NCBI GenBank assembly: GCA_003159055.1
Contig: PMLH01000326.1
Coordinates: forward strand, 1,306-7,680
Direction of reading: 5' to 3'
From: Myxococcales bacterium
GTDB lineage: Bacteria > Myxococcota > Polyangia > Fen-1088
DNA: 6,375 bases
Position numbers and translations under genes: made by a program. The notes beneath the pieces were generated by a model. The model saw only the letters and a program-made list of their open reading frames with translations, made no database searches and was not told the origin of the DNA. Shown piece by piece: positions 1-5,790 of this stretch (position 1 is its first letter; each line of letters opens with the position of its first letter).

Positions 1-55
1 GGTGGACACCCGCCCTCAGGTGAACCTTGCCACCACGTTACCTCCGCGTTTGGGG

Positions 56-61
56 TACAAT
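56..61 (+). promoter_or_regulatory. Possible -10 box upstream of the lipoprotein gene
   Basis: The hexamer TACAAT matches the bacterial -10 consensus at five of six bases and stands out in GC-rich surroundings. It lies 18 bp before the ATG at 80. The only -35-like hexamer, TTGCCA at 27-32, is 23 bp upstream, which is too far for a normal spacer. This is therefore a weak call based on the -10 alone. Confidence 0.2.
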
Positions 62-79
62 TGCGGGGCCGAGCTTGAG

Positions 80-643
80 ATGAAGGAAAAGGAAATACGG
101 GAACGGATCGAGCGCTTCCTGAAGCGAACTGCGCAGACCGTGGTTGTGCCGACCACGATGGGTCTCGGGCTTTCCCTGTCGGGCTGCGACGGACACTCAC
201 TTCGTGCTGGCTCTGCCGACGGGGGAGCCGACACAAGCGCGCAGGTCTCGGATGCCGCCACCACGCCCTCGGACACCGCGCTGACGTTGGATCTTCCGCC
301 GATCTACCCGCCGTACCTGATGATCTCGGACATGCCCGACAGCGCGCCCGAGGCGAAACCGGATGTCGAGTCGGAGGCTGGCCCGGGAACGCTCGATGCG
401 GGCTCGGGCCGGCGAGACACCAGCGCGGACATTTCCGCCCCGCTGCCGCCGTATCTGGGGCCAGGTCAGCCATTCCCAGGTCAGCCACTCTACATGGTCT
501 CGTTTCCGCCAACCGTTGTGGACGCCGCTGCTGAGGCTCCGCTGCCGCAGCCGATGCCAGCGTACTTGTACTCACTCGAGCCGGGCCGCCCAGCACTCGA
601 CAAGGCGGCTGCGAGACCTGTGTTTCCAAAGGAGGAAGAGTAG
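80..643 (+). CDS. Small proline/tyrosine-rich lipoprotein of unknown function
   Basis: The product is 187 residues, predicted to be exported and lipid-anchored. The N-terminus MKEKEIRERIERFLKR is charged and helical. It is followed by a hydrophobic stretch and a lipobox, LSGC, with the modifiable Cys at about residue 36 and Asp after it. In enterobacteria Asp at +2 favours inner-membrane retention, but that rule may not hold here. The mature part is acidic and low in complexity, rich in Pro, Ala, Asp and Ser, with recurring Pro-Tyr motifs (PPIYPPYL, PLPPYLG, PMPAYLY) and a PGQPF/PGQPL duplication. I recall similar short lipoproteins with an almost identical N-terminus in myxobacteria, but know no function. 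The frame is open upstream to a GTG at position 2. I chose ATG 80 because the charged segment then directly precedes the lipobox; its ribosome binding site is weak. No operon partner is visible. Confidence 0.75.
   Translation: MKEKEIRERIERFLKRTAQTVVVPTTMGLGLSLSGCDGHSLRAGSADGGADTSAQVSDAATTPSDTALTLDLPPIYPPYLMISDMPDSAPEAKPDVESEAGPGTLDAGSGRRDTSADISAPLPPYLGPGQPFPGQPLYMVSFPPTVVDAAAEAPLPQPMPAYLYSLEPGRPALDKAAARPVFPKEEE
461..490 (+). repeat. 15-bp tandem duplication inside the lipoprotein gene
   Basis: Two adjacent 15-nt units, 461-475 and 476-490, share their first 12 bases exactly (CCAGGTCAGCCA) and differ at the last codon (TTC versus CTC). They are in frame and encode PGQPF followed by PGQPL. The near identity at the DNA level suggests a recent in-frame slippage duplication in the disordered tail. 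Confidence 0.85.
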
Positions 644-677
644 TCCCCGATGTCATGGTAACCGCCGCCGGTACGAA

Positions 678-857
678 GTGGTCAATCGAGGGGTTGACCC
701 CAGGCACGTCACTGACGGCGACGAAAACCTGGACAGCCCCGGGCCGGTATGGCCAGCGCGGCTTGATGGCACACTTTTCACGGGCGGAAATGGCTACCGC
801 GGCCCCGGCACGGCCGTGGAAGATGGGATCTACGCGGCCGGGATGTACCAGCTATGG
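678..857 (+). pseudogene. Possible fragment of an FAD-dependent oxidoreductase C-terminus
   Basis: In this frame the sequence has a coding-like pattern (purine-start codons, about three quarters G or C at third positions) and a protein-like composition rich in Asp, Gly, Val and Tyr. The stretch FTGGNGYRGPGTAVEDGIYAA resembles the C-terminal FAD-contacting segment of amine-oxidase-type flavoproteins, where protoporphyrinogen oxidases carry GNAYRG-G. There is no convincing start beyond a GTG at 678 and no upstream flavin domain. The frame runs into sequence antisense to the propeller fragment, with no stop until 1133. The other frames of 644-851 on both strands are also partly open, so the assignment is tentative. 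If real, it is a short orphan piece of a lost gene. Confidence 0.25.
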
Positions 858-1445
858 CGTCAGCTTGGCTACGAACGCGTCCCCAGTCTGGGTCGATACC
901 GAAGAGGTCGTTTCGCCGACGACGTAGATGTAACCGCTCTGGTCCACGGCAATGCCTTTCAGGTTCACGTTCTGGAGGGTGTGCTTCCAGAAGGTGGATC
1001 CGGCGAGATTCGTCTTCACCACGTAGCCATTATCGCCAGCCGCGACGACGCTGCTGGTCCCGTCCCCGGACATCGCCAGCAGGTTGGAGGTCGCAGGGGT
1101 GATGGTGGCGGCAGGGCGAGCGCAGTTGGGTGAATAGCAAGTCCCGCTGTTACCACACAGGCTCGACGGATACCGCCAGATCAGGCCGCCGCCCGCGAGG
1201 CTCCCAGCGACATACACATCATGGTCACCGGCGATGTAGATTGCATCTGCTTCCACTGGGCGGTTCAACATGTCGTAGAGCATCCAGGCGGACGTGCGAG
1301 ACGGTGCGACTAGGAGAGGCTGGTCCGAAACGGGTGAATAATGCCACGAATGACCGAAATTTGATACGCCGGCCCGACCGACGCTCGACCGACGCAGATG
1401 TTCCGCACGACGCGGGATGCAAAGGGCGGACGTTGCGCCCGGCAT
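852..1445 (-). pseudogene. Fragment of an SBBP-type beta-propeller protein
   Basis: The minus-strand frame (197 codons from the ATG at 1445) contains at least three propeller-blade-like units of about 40 residues: IYIAGDHDVYVAG (about residues 69-81), MSGDGTSSVVAAGDNGYVVK (125-144) and KGIAVDQSGYIYVVGETT (163-180), ending in GDAFVAKLTP. This last pattern is the hallmark of SBBP repeats, found in secreted or surface bacterial proteins whose roles are mostly unknown. A Cys-rich turn (LCGNSGTCYSPNC) lies at about residues 97-109. There is no signal peptide, and the first 27 or so residues look non-coding. An in-frame stop lies upstream at 1515-1517. SBBP proteins normally have many more blades, and this one stops immediately after a blade. 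I read it as a remnant lacking its 5' part and possibly its 3' part. A small expressed ORF starting at an internal ATG (1271 or 1283) is the alternative. Confidence 0.5.
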
Positions 1446-1629
1446 GGTACTGGACGGGGTGGACTTGGGCGGAGTGTGTGTAAGCCAGACCGCGGTTGGC
1501 GTCGGCTGGGTAGGCTACGCTCGCTATGGGCTGCGACGAGTGGAGTCAACGGTGACGCCCGGGACGTAAAGATTGACCACGGCAACCGAATCACTCGACG
1601 TACCGAAGTACTCAACAAACGCACCGGGC

Positions 1630-1740
1630 GGTGGCGTCGACCTCGTTCGCCGCTGTCCTTGCGGGCAAGCCTACGCATGACTCGGGGTCGAAGTGGTTCG
1701 CTACTCCTTCTTCGTATGGCTTCTCCCTCCATAACATCTC
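1630..1740 (-). mobile_element. Degraded group II intron-associated sequence (remnant)
   Basis: Read on the minus strand, the bases encode KPYEEGVANHFDPESCVG. After a frame change they encode ARKDSGER. I recall the pattern YGEGVA-H-DPESCVG-RK-SGEALTG from short reading frames annotated directly upstream of group II intron reverse transcriptases in many bacteria, where the sequence is probably conserved as intron RNA and not as protein. The frame break between the two halves fits RNA or decay. No reverse transcriptase and no domain V hairpin can be seen in the window, so this is at most a fragment. The match is from memory and has not been searched. Confidence 0.4.
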
Positions 1741-1846
1741 GCCGGTTTGTGCCGGCGCACGCGCAATTGCGAACAAGAAGTTCAGAATGTCTTCGTTCGC
1801 AGCACGGCAAAGAATGGTCGACGGCCGTGTCGCTCGGAGGTAGTTT

Positions 1847-1876
1847 GGGATTCCGCTTGATGTCCAAGCGGGTCCC
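1847..1876 (+). promoter_or_regulatory. Hairpin in the leader of the barrel gene
   Basis: GGGA (1847-1850) pairs with TCCC (1873-1876), and CCGCTTG (1853-1859) pairs perfectly with CAAGCGG (1865-1871). This leaves a 5-nt loop and a small internal loop of TT opposite G. No T-run follows on either strand, so a rho-independent terminator is unlikely. It may be a 5' leader structure of the gene at 1925 or part of the decayed element upstream. Confidence 0.4.
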
Positions 1877-1882
1877 TGGGCA

Positions 1883-1899
1883 GCAGCGCCCGGCGCTGC
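1883..1899 (+). promoter_or_regulatory. Second GC-rich hairpin in the same leader
   Basis: GCAGCG (1883-1888) pairs with CGCTGC (1894-1899) across a 5-nt loop. It follows the first hairpin by 6 bases and ends 14 bases before the GAGGAG ribosome binding site. Its closeness to that site makes an effect on translation or mRNA stability possible, but GC-rich hairpins also arise by chance here. Confidence 0.3.
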
Positions 1900-1913
1900 C
1901 GCACGAAAGTACC

Positions 1914-1919
1914 GAGGAG
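1914..1919 (+). promoter_or_regulatory. Ribosome binding site of the barrel gene
   Basis: GAGGAG lies 5 bases before the ATG at 1925. It is among the best Shine-Dalgarno matches in the window and fixes the start of the gene. Confidence 0.7.
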
Positions 1920-1924
1920 CTCTC

Positions 1925-3424
1925 ATGCGACACACGGGTCGATCCGGAACGGGCTTTGTTAGATCGAGTGGCATCGTCTTGGCGGCGCTCTTCGGGGTCG
2001 CTGTGCTGTCCACGCCCGTGCTGGCCAAGCCCAAGGTCGGCGGGGAAAAGCGAATCGCCGTGCTGCCGCCGACGGACGGGACGCCCAAGGATGTGATCGT
2101 CACGGCAAAGATCGCCAACGCGCTCAAGAAGCAGAAGATCCAAGCGCTCACCGGCGGGGCGGTAAAGAAGGCGGTCGCAAAGGGGCTGCCGTCATCCGAT
2201 GGCGACTGGGTCGCGTTGGCTCGCAAATTGCGCGTGGACGGTATCGTGGAGCCGGCCATATCGTCGGGGGTTCGTGGCAAGCGCCGGGTCGAGGTGGTCG
2301 TGCGCAACGGTCTCGACGGATCGATCGCTGGGAGAGAGAGCTTCTCGGCCAAAGGCCCGCCAAGCAAGCTGGCTGCGGCAGCGGCTGCCGGATTGTGGCG
2401 AAAGCTAGGCTCGACCATTCGAGGAACCGAGCCGCCGAGGAAGGACGCCTGGCTGACCGTCGCGCAAGCGCCTGCCGCATCTGCGCAAGGAGCGGGCGAA
2501 CGCTCGGAGGAGTTGGCCAGAGCGCCTGCAGACACCACGCCCGCTCCAGCCGATGAGAAGAGCGAGGCAACAGCGGCTCCGGCGAAGCCGATGGCCAGCA
2601 AAGACAGGGAGGCGGACGGCGAGACGGACCAGGCGCGAGCCCCGGAAAAGCCCTCAGGCGAACACGCGGACAAGACCAAGCCGCGCGGGAACAAAGCCCC
2701 CACGCTGCACGCTCTCGAAGTCGAGATCGGTGGCCGATTCTTGCAGCGTGCATTCGCGTTTACCCCATCCTCCGCCGGAGCTACCTACAGCGAACGGTTC
2801 CTGCTTGTGCCCCAGGGCCGCCTGGCGTGGTTCCCCTTCACGTACGTGGGCATTTTCTTCCTAGGAGAATTCAATCCGGCGCTCACGACCGGCAGTAATC
2901 CTGCTTATCCCACCTACGCGCGCGACTTGGTGCTCGGCGCGCAAGCACGCTATCCACTGTCGTCAGGGGCGATCGGCCTCGGCGCTGGCTATTTCCAGCA
3001 CATCTTCGCGATGGGCGATCCCGCAGACCCGAACAGCCCTCGGCGGAATTTGGCATGGCCTAATGTTGCGTACCAAGGCGTGCGCATTGCGGCCAGCGGC
3101 CGCTTCCATCTGTGGAGCTTCCTCGAAATCGGTGCCGAGGCGGGCTACCGCCTGGTCACCAGTCCGGGCGACGGTGAGGTACGGGTGCGGTCCTCGCACT
3201 ACTTTCCGAACGCCACGGTCAACTACGGAATGGATGGCTCGTTCTTCCTCGGCGTCGGCATCGCGTCGTGGCTGGCGATCCGCGGCGGCGTCGACTATCG
3301 CCGGTACGGCTTCGGCGCCCTCGTGCCCGGCCCGAACAACGCCAACGGCACCAGCGCGACCGGTGCGGTCGATCAGTATCTGGGCTTCACCCTGGGCGTG
3401 GTCGGCGTCTACGGTGGCAAATAG
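1925..3424 (+). CDS. Exported protein: TolB-N-like domain, linker, outer-membrane beta-barrel
   Basis: The product is 499 residues. Residues 1-34 are a signal peptide with basic start, hydrophobic core and cleavage site VLA|KP. Residues about 42-166 form an alpha/beta domain that begins KRIAVLPP, has a helix-strand pattern and contains LARKLRVDGIVEP. This resembles the N-terminal fold of TolB and related periplasmic proteins, where a nominal target is scored for sensing or assembly. Residues about 170-260 are a disordered linker rich in Ala, Pro, Glu, Lys and Asp. Residues about 261-499 alternate polar and hydrophobic residues with Gly and aromatic positions (LGAGYFQHIF, FFLGVGIASWLAIRGGVDYRRYGFG, YLGFTLGVVGVYGGK), as in an outer-membrane barrel whose last strand ends the protein. 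I infer that the periplasmic domain is tethered to the outer membrane. The start is set by a strong ribosome binding site. It stands alone, convergent with the glycosyltransferase. Function is unknown; the barrel call is firmer than the TolB-like call. Confidence 0.8.
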   Translation: MRHTGRSGTGFVRSSGIVLAALFGVAVLSTPVLAKPKVGGEKRIAVLPPTDGTPKDVIVTAKIANALKKQKIQALTGGAVKKAVAKGLPSSDGDWVALARKLRVDGIVEPAISSGVRGKRRVEVVVRNGLDGSIAGRESFSAKGPPSKLAAAAAAGLWRKLGSTIRGTEPPRKDAWLTVAQAPAASAQGAGERSEELARAPADTTPAPADEKSEATAAPAKPMASKDREADGETDQARAPEKPSGEHADKTKPRGNKAPTLHALEVEIGGRFLQRAFAFTPSSAGATYSERFLLVPQGRLAWFPFTYVGIFFLGEFNPALTTGSNPAYPTYARDLVLGAQARYPLSSGAIGLGAGYFQHIFAMGDPADPNSPRRNLAWPNVAYQGVRIAASGRFHLWSFLEIGAEAGYRLVTSPGDGEVRVRSSHYFPNATVNYGMDGSFFLGVGIASWLAIRGGVDYRRYGFGALVPGPNNANGTSATGAVDQYLGFTLGVVGVYGGK

Positions 3425-3459
3425 GACGACGAATCCCCGACGGGAGCGCAGCTGTGAGC

Positions 3460-3472
3460 GCGGACATTCCGC
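3460..3472. terminator. Weak hairpin between convergent genes
   Basis: GCGGA (3460-3464) pairs with TCCGC (3468-3472) around a 3-nt loop, in the 59 bp between two converging stop codons. A short ACTTTAG follows on the plus strand. The stem is short and the T-run poor, so a terminator role is suggested mainly by position. Confidence 0.25.
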
Positions 3473-3483
3473 ACTTTAGCTAT

Positions 3484-4575
3484 CTAGACAACCAGATCCG
3501 AGATTTGGCCCTCGAACTGTTGCACACTGTCGTAGTGAGCGAAATCGCTGGCCACGTCCTTCGTTGCTTGGCCGAAGGTGGGTTCGGAGAGCATCCGTCC
3601 GATGGCATCGCGCACCGATGCTTCCCTTAGCGATCCGGCGCGAAGCAAGATCCCTGCGCCGGAGGCCGCTATGGCCGTCATGGCAAGAAACTGGTCGAGA
3701 TTCGAGGCGATGCCGAGCACCGGCACGCCACTCGCCAGCGCTTGGTAGCCGGTGGTGCTTCCGCCGTTTGAAATCACCAGCGCGGAGCGCGCCGCTGCTT
3801 TGTCCCCTGGAAGATACGGGGCGGCGAACACGCTCGGCGGCAAATCGCGGGGAAGGTCGCGCCCCGCGGTCGATAACAGAACCGACACGTCAAGCTTGGC
3901 GAGGGCGCCAAGCACAATGGGAAGACGGTCGTGCTTTCCCGACGAGCCCAGGGTGACGTAGACAATCGGCTTCGTATTGGGGACCGAGTTCCACCAATCG
4001 GGAAGCGGCACCTCGGGGCTCCACAGAACAGGTCCGAGATAGACATGCGTGGATGGTGAGCCGGCGGTAGGCACAAGCAATGGCGTATCGGGAAAGAGGG
4101 TTCGGTCGCCGTGGGTGAGGACTTCGAGCAGACTTCCGATGGCAGGCAAACCGTGGCGTTTGCGAACCGTGTTGATGGGCTTGGCGAAGGCGGCGAATAC
4201 CTTGGGCATGACCCGGGGGAAAAACTTCGCCGCCATCTTCTCGCCCACCCGAAAGTCTCCGACCACGGCGTCAGGCTTCACCTGCGCAAAGAGCGCCAAT
4301 TCTTGCTCCACATAGCGTTCGAGCACGGCCGCGCTGTAGATCGCCTTGCCCTTGGCCGAGGCTCGTTCCACCGTCGCACGTGGCAGGGAGAAGATGTCGT
4401 GTTGTGCGAAGGATGTGCCCGCAAAAATCAGGGGGTCAAATCCCGCGCAGGCGAAATGCACGTCGTATCGGACAGGGTCGAGACCGTGGGCAAGAACTGC
4501 CAGTCGCACGACTTGCGCCATCGTCGCGTTTTCTGCGACGAAGAGGATGCGCTTGCGCTGCGCTGTGGTTGACAC
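3484..4575 (-). CDS. GT1-type glycosyltransferase, possibly shortened
   Basis: The product is 363 residues if started at the GTG at 4575, giving MSTTAQRKRILFVAENATMAQ. The glycine-poor N-terminal Rossmann start (RILFVAE) is followed by an acceptor half. The donor half has YVTLGSSG (about 206-213), ISNGGSTTGYQALASGVPVLG (268-288) and NLDQFLAM (292-299). These match the UDP-sugar-binding signature of GT1/MGT enzymes, with DQ at 294-295. The usual His of the HGG motif is Asn270 here. From memory of this family, about 40 residues that follow GDFR (about 106-109) appear to be missing, giving a protein shorter than the usual 400 or more. The frame is open upstream to 4791, but that part is antisense to crtY. 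The gene is divergent from crtY, so a carotenoid or other isoprenoid acceptor is plausible (CrtX-like role) but unproven. No clear ribosome binding site precedes the GTG. Confidence 0.75.
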   Translation of the reverse strand: MSTTAQRKRILFVAENATMAQVVRLAVLAHGLDPVRYDVHFACAGFDPLIFAGTSFAQHDIFSLPRATVERASAKGKAIYSAAVLERYVEQELALFAQVKPDAVVGDFRVGEKMAAKFFPRVMPKVFAAFAKPINTVRKRHGLPAIGSLLEVLTHGDRTLFPDTPLLVPTAGSPSTHVYLGPVLWSPEVPLPDWWNSVPNTKPIVYVTLGSSGKHDRLPIVLGALAKLDVSVLLSTAGRDLPRDLPPSVFAAPYLPGDKAAARSALVISNGGSTTGYQALASGVPVLGIASNLDQFLAMTAIAASGAGILLRAGSLREASVRDAIGRMLSEPTFGQATKDVASDFAHYDSVQQFEGQISDLVV

Positions 4576-4608
4576 GATCTCGATACAAGCATAGACGTGT
4601 TTGCGTCT
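4569..4608 (+). promoter_or_regulatory. Candidate crtY promoter and inverted repeat in the divergent region
   Basis: TTGACA, a perfect -35 box, is at 4569-4574 and overlaps the GTG start of the divergent glycosyltransferase. At the ideal 17-bp spacing lies TAGACG (4592-4597), only a three-of-six -10 match. Transcription would then begin near 4603, about 30 nt before the ATG at 4636. An inverted repeat AGACG/CGTCT (4593-4597 and 4604-4608) overlaps the start point and could be an operator or a hairpin. I recognise no known light-regulator (CarA/CarH/LitR) site. Confidence 0.35.
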
Positions 4609-4635
4609 TGGAACAGGGCGAACGGTGCCACCAGA

Positions 4636-5790
4636 ATGCCACGCGCCACGCATTTCGACTGTCTTCTCGTCGGTGGGGGGCTGCAGAATGCCCTCATCGC
4701 GATGGCGTTGCTCGAACGCCGACCGCAGGCGCGCTTCGCGATCATCGAACGGGAGCGTCGACTCGGCGGCAACCACTTGTGGTGCTTTCATGCGCGAGAC
4801 GTGCCGGACGAGGCTCGCCCGTTCGTCGACCCGTTGGTCGCGTACCGCTGGCCGGCTTATGAAGTCGCGTTTCCAAACCTGACCCGTCGCCTCGACCTAG
4901 CCTACGCCGGCATCACCTCCGACCGGCTTCATCAGGTGGTCACGGAACGGGTCGCCTCGTCAGCCGGCGCGGCCATCCTTTACGGCGTGTCGGTCGAACA
5001 AGTTACGGCGAACACGGTCCAGCTCGCCGATGGGCGCACGCTTGAGGCCACCCTGGTCATCGACAGCCGGGGGCCGGAACGCCTCAAAGCCTCGGGCCAA
5101 GTAGCCTACCAAAAGTTCGTCGGCCTCGAAGTCGCGCTGGCCGAACCGCGCGCGGAATTCGTGCCCAAGTTGATGGACGCCACTGTGCCGCAGACCGATG
5201 GATACCGGTTCTTCTACACGCTGCCGTTCGCCCCGGATCGTTTTCTCGTCGAGGACACGTACTATTCCGACTCGCCGGATCTCGATCGCGAAGACCTGCG
5301 CCGGGAAATCCTTGCCTACGCGCAGCGGATCGGCCTGCGGGTCGCGCAGGTCTTACGCGAGGAATCGGGCGTGCTGCCGCTCACCACCCGCGCCGAGGCG
5401 AGCGCGATTCGCGACGGCGTCCTCGTCGGAGGTTACGCCGGTGGTTGGTTTCACCCGACAACGGCTTACTCGTTTCCGGTCGCGCTTCGTCTGGCCACAC
5501 ACGTTTCGTCGCTTGACCCAGGCAAGGTGCTTGAAAAAGGGTGGAAGCGCCTGCTTGACCGCCGGCAAAGCCAGGCGCGTTTCTTCAACCTGCTCAATCG
5601 AATGCTCTTCGGTGCCGTCAGCCCCGCCGAGAGGTGGAATGTGTTCGAGCGCTTCTACCGCCTGCCGACAAGCACGATTGAACGGTTCTACGCCATGGAC
5701 ATCACCATGGCCGACCGGGCGCGCCTACTGGTCGGTCGCCCACCACCGGGCATTTCTTTGCGGGCCGCGCTTGGCCGGGTGTTCAAGTGA
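4636..5790 (+). CDS. crtY: Lycopene beta-cyclase, CrtY type
   Basis: The product is 384 residues, the usual length for bacterial CrtY. The enzyme is an FAD/NAD(P)H-dependent but redox-neutral cyclase that closes beta-rings on lycopene, giving gamma- and then beta-carotene, at the membrane. In order it shows the dinucleotide-binding start LLVGGGLQNALIAMAL (10-25), ERERRLGGNHLWCFH (38-52), VIDSRGPE (141-148), FLVEDTYYSD (203-212) with Glu206 matching the catalytic Glu196 of Pantoea CrtY, GGYAGGWFHPTTAYSFPVA (265-283), FNLLNRMLFG (317-326) and RFYRLP (339-344). The frame is open from a GTG at 4597, but ATG 4636 places the FAD motif near the N-terminus as usual and lies downstream of the inferred transcription start. 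No clear ribosome binding site is visible. It overlaps the crtB remnant by 4 bp, as in a former operon. The gene looks intact. Confidence 0.9.
   Translation: MPRATHFDCLLVGGGLQNALIAMALLERRPQARFAIIERERRLGGNHLWCFHARDVPDEARPFVDPLVAYRWPAYEVAFPNLTRRLDLAYAGITSDRLHQVVTERVASSAGAAILYGVSVEQVTANTVQLADGRTLEATLVIDSRGPERLKASGQVAYQKFVGLEVALAEPRAEFVPKLMDATVPQTDGYRFFYTLPFAPDRFLVEDTYYSDSPDLDREDLRREILAYAQRIGLRVAQVLREESGVLPLTTRAEASAIRDGVLVGGYAGGWFHPTTAYSFPVALRLATHVSSLDPGKVLEKGWKRLLDRRQSQARFFNLLNRMLFGAVSPAERWNVFERFYRLPTSTIERFYAMDITMADRARLLVGRPPPGISLRAALGRVFK

Larger units (their letters stand above)
1446..1924. other. Poorly coding stretch before the barrel gene
   Basis: No complete gene is supported in these 479 bases. 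Several short frames are open on both strands, as expected at high GC. A 41-codon plus-strand ORF (1444-1569) has coding-like codons but no ribosome binding site and no recognisable product. A minus-strand patch at about 1630-1740 resembles mobile-intron-associated sequence. Two hairpins lie at 1847-1876 and 1883-1899, followed by the ribosome binding site of the next gene. A GCCGG/CCGGC hairpin (1741-1745 and 1752-1756) sits at the edge of the intron-like patch. Confidence 0.6.

Noticed and set aside
2..79. Upstream extension of the lipoprotein to a GTG at position 2
   Set aside because: The added 26 residues would put a neutral segment ahead of the charged n-region and move the lipobox too far from the start. 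ATG 80 fits a lipoprotein signal.
1612..2703. Long minus-strand open frame of 363 codons
   Set aside because: Most of it is antisense to the well-supported exported barrel gene and arises from high GC. Only the tail beyond 1925 has independent interest, and it is reported as the intron-like patch.
4597..4635. Earlier GTG start of crtY
   Set aside because: The 13 extra residues are not typical of CrtY, and this GTG lies at or before the inferred transcription start.
4576..4791. N-terminal extension of the glycosyltransferase to an ATG at 4791
   Set aside because: These 72 codons are antisense to the start of crtY and look unlike protein. The Rossmann start follows directly after the GTG at 4575.
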